Shown here: positions 56,835 to 64,000 of the stretch, one piece after another | Position numbering within the stretch: the stretch's first letter is position 1 | Layout of the letters: every line of letters begins with the position of its first letter | Source: Neorhizobium populisoli | Lineage (GTDB): Bacteria; Pseudomonadota; Alphaproteobacteria; Rhizobiales; Rhizobiaceae | DNA length: 64,000 bases | Direction of reading: 5' to 3' | NCBI RefSeq assembly: GCF_019430945.1 | Contig: NZ_JAHYCB010000003.1 | Coordinates: 1-64,000, forward strand | The notes under the pieces: model-generated | What the model was told of the DNA's origin: nothing | Databases searched by the model: none | What the model saw: only the letters and a program-made list of their open reading frames with translations | Position numbers and translations under genes: made by a program

Positions 56835-57383
56835 CTATTCCGTAAAATTACGCGTGAGGCCGTGTTCACGACCCATTTCCAACAATTCTTCGAAGACTGA
56901 AACAGCAAAAGAACGCGGCGTTACGATCTCGAATTCATCATCGCCGGTGCGGGCGATATTTCCCGGCAAATGGCAGATCAAGGCGTTGGCGGATTGTCCC
57001 ATCGCGAAGGCCTCGGGATGCAGATCGACGGCCACGCATTTTGCCAGAACGGTCCTCACCGCCGGGCCTGAGATTGACAGCAAGACCTTCCCTTCGCTCT
57101 GATCGACGACCAATGCGCCCCGGATATCGAAGAGAGCATCAGCCAGGTGCTCGGCACTAAGCGTACGGGAAACGAGCAGCCATTCCGACGGGCCGCAGAA
57201 GCGCGGCGCGGCGTTTTCCACGGCATGCAGCGCTTCCGCGACGGAAGTCTCCTGTCCCGCGGCGGCCAGCACGGAAAGGATCGCCGGCCGGCGCGCGACA
57301 GCAAGATGGTTGGCATTTCGGTCCGTCGAAAAGCCGGTCACGAGGTCTTCGAGAACATGCCGATAGAGATCATGAAACGACAT
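56835..57383 (-). CDS. soxG: sarcosine oxidase gamma subunit
   Basis: A 182-residue protein from the ATG at 57383 (MSFHDLYRHVLEDLVTG). It has the gamma-subunit arrangement related to the folate-binding T-protein fold (PSEWLLVSR, then VVDQSEGKVLLSISGPAVRTV). It follows soxA by about 10 bases. Part of the heterotetrameric enzyme that oxidises sarcosine to glycine. Confidence 0.88.
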   Translation of the reverse strand: MSFHDLYRHVLEDLVTGFSTDRNANHLAVARRPAILSVLAAAGQETSVAEALHAVENAAPRFCGPSEWLLVSRTLSAEHLADALFDIRGALVVDQSEGKVLLSISGPAVRTVLAKCVAVDLHPEAFAMGQSANALICHLPGNIARTGDDEFEIVTPRSFAVSVFEELLEMGREHGLTRNFTE

Positions 57384-57393
57384 CGGCGGGTCC

Positions 57394-60351
57394 TCAAAGA
57401 TGCAGTTTGAGATTTTCGGGATCGACGAAGACGGCGGAACAAACTTCTGCGGCCACTTCCGTGCCGCGCAGCCCATCCCACACGACGATCTTTTCACCAT
57501 AACGCTCGCGACCGGATTTCAGGAGCGCCAGCGCGATGAAATGACCGAGCACCGGCGAGAAGCAGGCCGATGAAACGAAGCCCTGGTCGTTCGCCAGCGA
57601 CGGCTTGGCCTGATCTTTCAGGAGATGCGCGCCGGCCTTGATTTCCTTATCCGCTTCGATCGGCTTCAGGCCGACCAGTTGCAGACGGTCGGCTGCGGTC
57701 AGCCCAAAACGGGTAGAAAGCCGCTTGCCGATGAAATCCGGCTTCTGCATCGCCATCATCCGGCCAAGGCCGACATCATCCGCCGTGGTGCGGCCTTCGA
57801 GTTCGCTATGCGTCACATGGCCTTTTTCGATGCGCAGCACATTCAGAGCCTCGACGCCATAGGCACATATGCCCTCCTCGCGGCCTGCCTCCATGATAGC
57901 ATCCGCCACCGCCTCGCCGTAACCTGCCGGCACGGCGAGCTCGTAAGCCAGTTCGCCGGAGAAGGAGATGCGAAAGAGCCGACCCTTCAGACCTCCACGT
58001 AATGTCACTTCTTTCGCACTCATGAACGGGAAGGACGTGTCGGAAATATCGTCCTGCACGACCCGTCCCATGATGATCCGTGCCTTGGGACCGGCAAGCG
58101 ACATCTGCGCCCATTGATCCGTGACGGAAACGCACCGGACGTCGAGCTCCGGCCAGAAGGTCTGCGCCGCAAATTCCATATGCGAAAGCACCTCGGACGC
58201 GGACCCGGTTGTCGTGGTGATCACATAGCGGTTTTCAGCAAGACGGCTCACGGTGCCGTCGTCGAAGACGATCCCGTCCTCACGCAGCATCAGCCCGTAA
58301 CGCGCCCTGCTGACCGGCAGTTTCAACACGCCGTTGGAATAGATGCGGTCGAGAAATTCCGCCGCGCCTCGTCCTAAAACCTCGATCTTGCCGAGCGTCG
58401 AGACGTCGCAGAGCCCGGCATTGGCCCGGACGTTCAGCACTTCACGATCAACGCTTTCGCGCCAGGTCTTTTCACCCTCCTGAGGGAACCAGGCGGAACG
58501 GTGCCAGAGGCCTGATTCGACGAAGACGGCGCCGTTCTTGCGCGCCCAGCCGTGCAGCGGCGAGGTGCGGAAGGGAGCCGCGTGTTCGGCCCGCGCAGTA
58601 CCTGCCATCGCGCCGAACGAAACCGGCGTATAGAAAGGCCGAAACGTCGTCGTGCCGATCTCGGCCGGCGAGACGCCGCGCATGCCGGCAACGATGCCGA
58701 CGGTATTGACGTTGCCGAGCTTGCCCTGATCGGTCGCCATGCCGGCGGTCGTGTAACGCTTGGTATGCTCGATATGGCGAAAGCCTTCGCGCTGCGCGAG
58801 GCCGAGATCGCCGACATGCACGTCGTTCTGGAAATCGACGAAGGCCTTGCCCTTCGCCCCCGGCACATACCAGAGCGGCGCGAAGGACGGATCGTATTCG
58901 CCCTCCACATCCGGAATATCCAGCGGCCCGACCAGCCTGCCGAGCGCCTTGAGCGCCGCACGCGCCTTGGCCGCACCATCCCTTAGACAGACGGAGATCG
59001 TGTCGAAACCGGCCGCGGAACCGGCCGCGGCGAACGTGCCGCCGACGTCCGGCGCCATGAACGCCTGCTTATCCTCGGACCAGACCGGCTTGGCGCCACG
59101 CTGGCACATCAGATGCACGATCGGCGACCAGCCGCCGGACATGGCAAGCGCATCGCAGGCGATCACCTCGTCCAGACCGGAGCGCTCCGCAATCAACCCG
59201 TCGATTCGCAGCCGGCCCTTGGTCGCGATGACTGAGCCGCCACGCATCACCCGCACATCCTGTGGCGCGGCGTCGTTTGACTGCGCCCGCGCATCGACGA
59301 TCGCCGCCACCTCGATGCCCTGCGCCAGAAGATCGGCAGCCGTTCGATAACCGGAGCCGCCATTGGTGAAGATCGCGACCCGCTTGCCGGCCGCAACGCC
59401 GAAGCGGTTGAGATAGGTCCGCACCGCGCCGGCAGTCATCACCCCCGGCCTGTCATTGCCGCCGAAGACCAGCGGCCGCTCTTCCGCACCGGTGGCCAGG
59501 ATCGCCTGTTTGGCAATGATGCGCCACATCCGCTCCATCGGCAGATCGGGAGATGGCGCCGCGACATGCTTCTGCACCCGCTCGACGGCGCCGAACACCA
59601 TGTCGTCATACCAGCCGAATACGGTGGTACGCGGCATCAGCGTGACATTCGGCAGCGCCGAAAGTTCGCCGACGATCGAAGCTGCAAATTCCGCAGCCGG
59701 ACGCCCGTCGATTGATGCGCCTTCGGACAGAAGCGAGCCGCCGAAACGGAACCCTTCGTCAGCCAGGATCACTCGCGCTCCGGCACGGCCGGCTGCAAGC
59801 GCCGCCATCAGGCCGGTCGGACCGGCACCGATCACCAGCAGGTCGCAATGCGCCCAGGATTTCTCGTAGCGATCCGGATCGGCCTGCATGACCGCCTTGC
59901 CGAGCCCGGCGGCGCGGCGGATCAGCGGTTCGTATAACTTTTCCCAGAACAGCCCCGGCCACATGAAGGTCTTGTAGTAGAAACCCGCGCCGAGAAAGGG
60001 CGACAGCGCGCTATTGAACGCGCCGAAATCGTGTTTCAACGAAGGCCAGCGGTTCTGGCTTTTCGCCGTCAGCCCATCGTACAGCTCGGTCACCGTCGCG
60101 CGGGCGTTCGGCTCCGTTCGCCCGCCGATGCCTAACGTCATCAGCGCATTCGGCTCGGCCGAACCTGCCGTCACTACGCCACGCGGTCGGTGATATTTGA
60201 AGCTGCGCGCCATCAGCATCTGGTCGTTGGCAAGCAGCGCCGAAGCAAGCGTATCGCCTGCAAAGCCCTTATAGGCCTTGCCATCGAAGGTGAAATTCAG
60301 CGCGTGATCGCGATCGACCGCGCCGCCGGCGGTGAGACGAAAGGATGTCAT
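57394..60351 (-). CDS. soxA: sarcosine oxidase alpha subunit
   Basis: A 985-residue protein. An N-terminal ferredoxin-like segment (FDGKAYKGFAGDTLASALLA) precedes an NAD-binding Rossmann domain (VIGAGPTGLMAALAAGRAGA at about 173) and a C-terminal aminomethyltransferase/folate domain (about 610-980, with GVEALNVLRIEKGHVTHSEL). It receives the methylene unit on tetrahydrofolate. The start overlaps the soxD stop by four bases. Full length for the family. Confidence 0.94.
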   Translation of the reverse strand: MTSFRLTAGGAVDRDHALNFTFDGKAYKGFAGDTLASALLANDQMLMARSFKYHRPRGVVTAGSAEPNALMTLGIGGRTEPNARATVTELYDGLTAKSQNRWPSLKHDFGAFNSALSPFLGAGFYYKTFMWPGLFWEKLYEPLIRRAAGLGKAVMQADPDRYEKSWAHCDLLVIGAGPTGLMAALAAGRAGARVILADEGFRFGGSLLSEGASIDGRPAAEFAASIVGELSALPNVTLMPRTTVFGWYDDMVFGAVERVQKHVAAPSPDLPMERMWRIIAKQAILATGAEERPLVFGGNDRPGVMTAGAVRTYLNRFGVAAGKRVAIFTNGGSGYRTAADLLAQGIEVAAIVDARAQSNDAAPQDVRVMRGGSVIATKGRLRIDGLIAERSGLDEVIACDALAMSGGWSPIVHLMCQRGAKPVWSEDKQAFMAPDVGGTFAAAGSAAGFDTISVCLRDGAAKARAALKALGRLVGPLDIPDVEGEYDPSFAPLWYVPGAKGKAFVDFQNDVHVGDLGLAQREGFRHIEHTKRYTTAGMATDQGKLGNVNTVGIVAGMRGVSPAEIGTTTFRPFYTPVSFGAMAGTARAEHAAPFRTSPLHGWARKNGAVFVESGLWHRSAWFPQEGEKTWRESVDREVLNVRANAGLCDVSTLGKIEVLGRGAAEFLDRIYSNGVLKLPVSRARYGLMLREDGIVFDDGTVSRLAENRYVITTTTGSASEVLSHMEFAAQTFWPELDVRCVSVTDQWAQMSLAGPKARIIMGRVVQDDISDTSFPFMSAKEVTLRGGLKGRLFRISFSGELAYELAVPAGYGEAVADAIMEAGREEGICAYGVEALNVLRIEKGHVTHSELEGRTTADDVGLGRMMAMQKPDFIGKRLSTRFGLTAADRLQLVGLKPIEADKEIKAGAHLLKDQAKPSLANDQGFVSSACFSPVLGHFIALALLKSGRERYGEKIVVWDGLRGTEVAAEVCSAVFVDPENLKLHL

Positions 60352-60629
60352 TTCGCCACCCTTGCCCGCTCGAATTCCGCCGCATCGGTCACGCCGAACA
60401 CCTCATGGGAAAGGTTGTCACGATCGACCACCAACCAGCGGCGACAGCCGGCGACATGGTGCCAGTGTTCCTGGTAACGACCCTTGGGATTGTCTCGGAC
60501 ATAGACATAACGATGCCAGTCCTCGTCCCTCGCGGTCGGTGACGGACGCTCAGGCCCGGCCGCGCCGCGGATCGAAAACTCTTCCTTGGGTCTGGTGCCG
60601 CAATGCGGACAGGTGATCAGGCTTGCCAT
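60348..60629 (-). CDS. soxD: sarcosine oxidase delta subunit
   Basis: A 93-residue protein with a zinc site: CPHCG near the start and EHWHHVAGCRRW at the centre, then LSHEVFGV. It is the smallest subunit of the heterotetramer and lies between soxB and soxA. Confidence 0.93.
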   Translation of the reverse strand: MASLITCPHCGTRPKEEFSIRGAAGPERPSPTARDEDWHRYVYVRDNPKGRYQEHWHHVAGCRRWLVVDRDNLSHEVFGVTDAAEFERARVAK

Positions 60630-60660
60630 GGGGAGAAGCTCTCAATGAAGGTTTGGCATC

Positions 60661-61911
60661 TTAGTGAAGGTTAGGTTGCGGACCACGGCCCGCCTCGTCG
60701 ATCGTATAACCGCGCTCGAAGCGATCGAGCCGCATGAAGCGCGAGACGTGATGCGTCTCGTTTTTAGCAATCAGGTGGGCGAAGCAAAACCCGGAGGCCG
60801 GCGTCGCCTTGAAACCGCCGTAGCACCAGCCGCAGTTCAGGTAGAGATTGTCGATACTGGTTCGGTCGATGATCGGCGAACCGTCCATCGACATGTCCAT
60901 GACGCCGCCCCAGCTGCGCAGCACCTTGGCGCGCGACAGGCCCGGTATCAGCGACACGCCCTCTTCCATCGTATGCTCGACGGTCTGCAGGTTGCCGCGC
61001 TGGGCATAGGACGAATAGAAATCGATCTCGGCGCCGAACACGAGCCCGCCCTTGTCTGACTGCGATATATAGAAGTGTCCCGCGCCATACGTAATGACGT
61101 GATCGACCACCGGCTTCAGACCTTCGGAGACGAAGGCCTGCAGCACATGCGTCTCGATCGGCAGTTCCAGATCCGCCATGCGCCCGACCGTCGTCGTATT
61201 GCCGGCCGCCGCCAGCGCCAGCTTGTTGCAGCCGATAAAGCCCTTGGTGGTCTCGACGCCGACGACCACGCCGTTTTCGCGGCGGATGCCGGTTACTTCG
61301 CAATGCTGGATGATATCGACGCCGCGCTGATCGGCGCCTCGCGCATATCCCCAGGCGACCGCATCGTGCCGCACGGTGCCGGCCCGTTTCTGGTGAAGCG
61401 CCCCCATGATGGGGAACCGCGCATGGTCGAAGTTAAGGTAGGGCGCCAGCTTTCGTACCTGTTCCCGGTCGAGCAGTTCCGAATCGACGCCATGCATGCG
61501 CATTCCGTTGCCCTTGCGCGCATATTCGTCGCGCTGTCCATCGGAATGGAAAAGGTTCAGCATGCCGCGCTGCGAGACCATGGCATTATAGTTGAAGTCG
61601 CTTTCCAGCCCTTCCCAGAGTTTCAACGAGAACTCGTAGAAAGGGTTGTTGCCTTCGAGCAGATAGTTGGAGCGGATGATCGTCGTGTTGCGGCCGACAT
61701 TGCCTGAGCCGATATAGCCCTTCTCCAGCACCGCGACATTGGTGATGCCGAATTCCTTGGCAAGATAATAGGCCGTCGAAAGACCGTGCCCGCCGCCACC
61801 GACGATGATCACATCATAATGCGGCTTCGGCTGCGGCTCGCGCCAGGCCGGCTGCCAGAGTCGATTGCCGGATAGCGCCTGCTTGAAGATGGAATAGGCC
61901 GAATATCGCAT
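60661..61911 (-). CDS. soxB: sarcosine oxidase beta subunit
   Basis: A 416-residue flavoprotein from the ATG at 61911 (MRYSAYSIFKQALSGNRLWQ). The FAD motif is IIVGGGGHGLSTAYYLAKEF, followed by NTTIIRSNYLL and a C-terminal NCGWCYGGFKATPASGFCFA. It holds FAD and the covalent FMN that oxidise sarcosine. First gene of soxBDAG. Supports use of glycine betaine or creatinine-type compounds through sarcosine. Confidence 0.95.
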   Translation of the reverse strand: MRYSAYSIFKQALSGNRLWQPAWREPQPKPHYDVIIVGGGGHGLSTAYYLAKEFGITNVAVLEKGYIGSGNVGRNTTIIRSNYLLEGNNPFYEFSLKLWEGLESDFNYNAMVSQRGMLNLFHSDGQRDEYARKGNGMRMHGVDSELLDREQVRKLAPYLNFDHARFPIMGALHQKRAGTVRHDAVAWGYARGADQRGVDIIQHCEVTGIRRENGVVVGVETTKGFIGCNKLALAAAGNTTTVGRMADLELPIETHVLQAFVSEGLKPVVDHVITYGAGHFYISQSDKGGLVFGAEIDFYSSYAQRGNLQTVEHTMEEGVSLIPGLSRAKVLRSWGGVMDMSMDGSPIIDRTSIDNLYLNCGWCYGGFKATPASGFCFAHLIAKNETHHVSRFMRLDRFERGYTIDEAGRGPQPNLH

Positions 61912-62138
61912 TCTCGATCCCGTCAATCACTGAGCGTCTTCAAGGTGCCCGCATTGGAACATGCGAGTCTAAGCGCATAAGCGGGATAAAGGACAAGTGC
62001 AATCACGACCAGCCCCGCATGGCAATAATGGGGCAAGATTGCCGCCCCCGTACAAACCATATCAAGCACTTGCTTGGCGCAACGTCCCCGCCCCATCCGC
62101 TGCCCCTAGACTCCGGCCACCCGCAATGGAGAAAGACG

Positions 62139-63167
62139 ATGGCCGACACGACCAACAATCTCGCGATCCCCTTCATCCTGCCTTCGCAGGCTCAGAAGCA
62201 CGTGACTCACAATGAAGCGCTGTTGAAGCTCGACGCGCTCGTGCATCTGACCATCGTCGACGAACTGTCCGCTCCGCCCTCCGCGCCGGCGGAAGGCAGC
62301 AGCTACCTGATCTCAGCAACCCCGACCGGCATATGGACCGGCAAGGCCGGCCGGATCGCCTCCTGGCAGGACGGACACTGGAGCCTTGCCGAACCTCACC
62401 GCGGCTGGCGCGCCTGGTTTGAATCGCTCGAGAAGCTCAAGGTATTTTCCGATCCTGGCTGGCGCGACATCCCCCTGCCTTCCGAAGGCAATGTCGACCG
62501 CCTCGGCATCGGCACGACGCCCGACGCCACCAACCGCTTGGCAATCGCCTCCCCGGCAAGCCTCTTCACCCATGCTGGCAATGGCCATCAGATCAAGGTG
62601 AACAAGGCCGCCACCGGCGATACCGCGTCCCTCCTCTTCCAGACCAATTGGACCGGACGCGCCGAAATGGGCCTTGCCGGCAGCAACGATTTCGCCATCA
62701 AGGTCAGCGACGGCACTACCTGGAAGACCGGCCTTTCGATCTCCGCCGCCGGCCATGTCAGCCGGCCGAACCAACCTGCGGTTCGCGCCTACCGCACCGG
62801 AACCAGCTTTTCGCCGACCGCCGGCCAGCAAAGCGGCTTCACGACATTCGCGCTGCAACAGGGTGGCTTTACCCTCGGCGCGGCGGCAGCCGGCGGGGGA
62901 AATCGCGTGGTCATCCCGGTCGCCGGCCTCTATCTGGTGGCACTAAATGCCGCAGTATTGAGCTCTTCCGGTCACACTACCACACTTTTACTGAACGGCT
63001 CGCAGACGCTTTTTTCTTTGGATTGCGTTAGCGGCGGACCACAGATGCAGTCCTCAATGGGGATTTTCTCCCTTTCTGCGGGCGATTACCTCACTCTCGG
63101 GCATGCTGGTACCGCACAGCTCCTGATTGGTGGTTCGCGTACGGAGTTATCTTTAGCGATGCTTTGA
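62139..63167 (+). CDS. DUF2793 protein with C-terminal jelly-roll-like domain
   Basis: A 342-residue protein from the ATG at 62139 with GGAG upstream. The N-terminal DUF2793 domain (NLAIPFILPSQAQKHVTHNE, then WTGKAGRIASWQDGHWSLAE) is known from phage tail and gene-transfer-agent fibre proteins. The C-terminal 125 residues (RAYRTGTSFSPTAGQQSGF, then VVIPVAGLYLVALNAAVLSS) resemble a C1q/TNF-like jelly roll used for binding. No other phage gene is near. It precedes an exopolysaccharide sugar transferase, so a surface-glycan-binding role is a reasonable guess. Confidence 0.8.
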   Translation: MADTTNNLAIPFILPSQAQKHVTHNEALLKLDALVHLTIVDELSAPPSAPAEGSSYLISATPTGIWTGKAGRIASWQDGHWSLAEPHRGWRAWFESLEKLKVFSDPGWRDIPLPSEGNVDRLGIGTTPDATNRLAIASPASLFTHAGNGHQIKVNKAATGDTASLLFQTNWTGRAEMGLAGSNDFAIKVSDGTTWKTGLSISAAGHVSRPNQPAVRAYRTGTSFSPTAGQQSGFTTFALQQGGFTLGAAAAGGGNRVVIPVAGLYLVALNAAVLSSSGHTTTLLLNGSQTLFSLDCVSGGPQMQSSMGIFSLSAGDYLTLGHAGTAQLLIGGSRTELSLAML

Positions 63168-63286
63168 TACCGCAGCGCGAAAAAGACTATCTTCAGCGTT
63201 AACCAGTCATTAACTTTGCTGATGACTCGCGTGATAAGGTGTTATATTAAGGGTCATTGCTTGCCGGCGGGGGCTGGAAAGGTATC

Positions 63287-64000
63287 ATGCGGGTGACTGG
63301 TTTGAGCGTTTCTGATCTGCACAACAATACCGTCTATATGCCTTCCAGCAGCAGGGAACTGCAGTTGCCGAGGCCAGTGGAAATTCGTGAAGCCGCGGTC
63401 GCAGCATTGCCCGTCAGCCGTGATTTTCCGCTACAGGCTGCCATGAAGCGTATGATCGATATCGGCATATCTCTGACGGCAATCCTCGTGTTGTCGCCGG
63501 TTCTGCTGCTCGTGGCGCTTCTGATCCGGTTCGACAGCCCCGGCCCTGCCCTGTTCACCCAGGTGCGCTGGGGCAAGGACTGCCGCAAAATCCGCGTTTA
63601 TAAGTTCCGCTCCATGCGCACCGACCTTGGCGATTCCACAGGTGTCGCCCAGACGGTGAAGAACGATCCGCGCATCACCCGCATCGGCGCGATCATCCGC
63701 AAGACCAATATCGACGAACTGCCGCAGCTCCTGAACGTCCTGAAGGGCGACATGTCGCTCGTCGGCCCCCGTTGCCATGCGATCGGCATGCTCGCCGCCG
63801 GAATTCCCTACGAGGATCTCGTTCCGAACTATCATCGCCGCCATTCGGTGAAGCCGGGCATGACCGGTTTGGCACAGATGCGCGGCCTGCGCGGCCCGAC
63901 CGACCGTCCCGGCAAGGCGCGCGCCCGCATAGCCTCCGACCTCCACTACATCGACAACTTTTCGGTCCTGCTCGACCTGCGCATCATGTTCGGCACCGTC
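63287..64000 (+). CDS. ExoY/PssA-type sugar transferase, truncated by window end
   Basis: A forward frame from the ATG at 63287 is open to the edge, 238 codons. After a variable N-terminus, one helix ([20 protein letters not shown]) leads into the bacterial sugar transferase domain: [57 protein letters not shown] and [15 protein letters not shown]. These proteins transfer the first sugar phosphate to undecaprenyl phosphate for exopolysaccharide synthesis. A TTATATTA-like -10 lies at about 63241-63250. ExoY versus PssA cannot be decided from this fragment. Confidence 0.92.
   Translation, partial: MRVTGLSVSDLHNNTVYMPSSSRELQLPRPVEIREAAVAALPVSRDFPLQAAMKRMIDIGISLTAILVLSPVLLLVALLIRFDSPGPALFTQVRWGKDCRKIRVYKFRSMRTDLGDSTGVAQTVKNDPRITRIGAIIRKTNIDELPQLLNVLKGDMSLVGPRCHAIGMLAAGIPYEDLVPNYHRRHSVKPGMTGLAQMRGLRGPTDRPGKARARIASDLHYIDNFSVLLDLRIMFGTV

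Overview
The window reads as a chromosomal segment of an alphaproteobacterium of the Rhizobiaceae (Rhizobium, Neorhizobium or Agrobacterium type). The evidence is a high-GC coding style, a rhizobial FlaA-type flagellin, the alphaproteobacterial urease cluster with its usual small accessory genes (DUF1272, the TIGR02117 urease-region protein), soxBDAG, an ExoY/PssA-type sugar transferase, and rhizobial intergenic palindromic repeats. The species is not determinable from the sequence alone. I found no tRNA, rRNA or CRISPR array.

Layout. At 1-174 an IS630-type transposase runs off the left edge. A TetA-like exporter and a RutR-type regulator follow (240-2371). Divergent from rutR is a reductive pyrimidine degradation and uptake operon (2626-10938): an N-carbamoyl-beta-alanine type amidohydrolase, a small Cys-rich protein, dihydropyrimidinase, then an ABC importer (ATPase, two permeases, NMT1/THI5-like binding protein). 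A small secreted protein and a cupin protein (reverse strand) sit inside this region. A DUF559 nuclease-like gene with a perfect 37-bp inverted repeat is lodged inside the importer operon. A RutR-like operator lies in the rutR/amidohydrolase intergenic region. Next come an RND efflux pair (11230-15839), a Crp/Fnr regulator with an Fnr-type box in front of it (15928-16707), and a large multidomain ExeM/NucH-type nuclease (16889-19837, reverse).

From 20375 to 35204 the reverse strand carries a urea locus: urtABC, urtD, a small membrane protein, urtE, an esterase, then ureD-ureA-DUF1272-ureB-LprI-like-ureC-TIGR02117-ureE-ureF-ureG and a trailing hypothetical gene. A composite palindromic element lies between urtA and urtB.

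From 35500 to 50954 the genes are mostly forward and mixed. They comprise a lone flagellin, a quinol-monooxygenase-like protein plus an atypical SDR, a GH13 amylase/trehalose-synthase-like gene broken by one in-frame stop, a GlxA-type AraC regulator, DUF488, a LysE exporter, an Asp/Asn beta-hydroxylase-like enzyme, a second SDR, an NCS1-permease/histidine-kinase/receiver fusion with its LuxR-type response regulator, a membrane hydrolase, CheD and a P-loop ATPase.

From 51028 to 61911 (reverse) lie a branched-chain amino acid importer (livHMGF, a DUF6867-like protein, livK) and heterotetrameric sarcosine oxidase (soxBDAG). The window ends with a DUF2793/jelly-roll protein and the start of an ExoY/PssA-type sugar transferase.

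Much of the window serves acquisition of organic nitrogen: pyrimidines, urea, branched-chain amino acids and sarcosine, with intracellular enzymes that release ammonium. The most unusual item is the transporter-shaped sensor kinase at 43935-47321, which carries eight cysteines in a short stretch between its permease-like and kinase parts.
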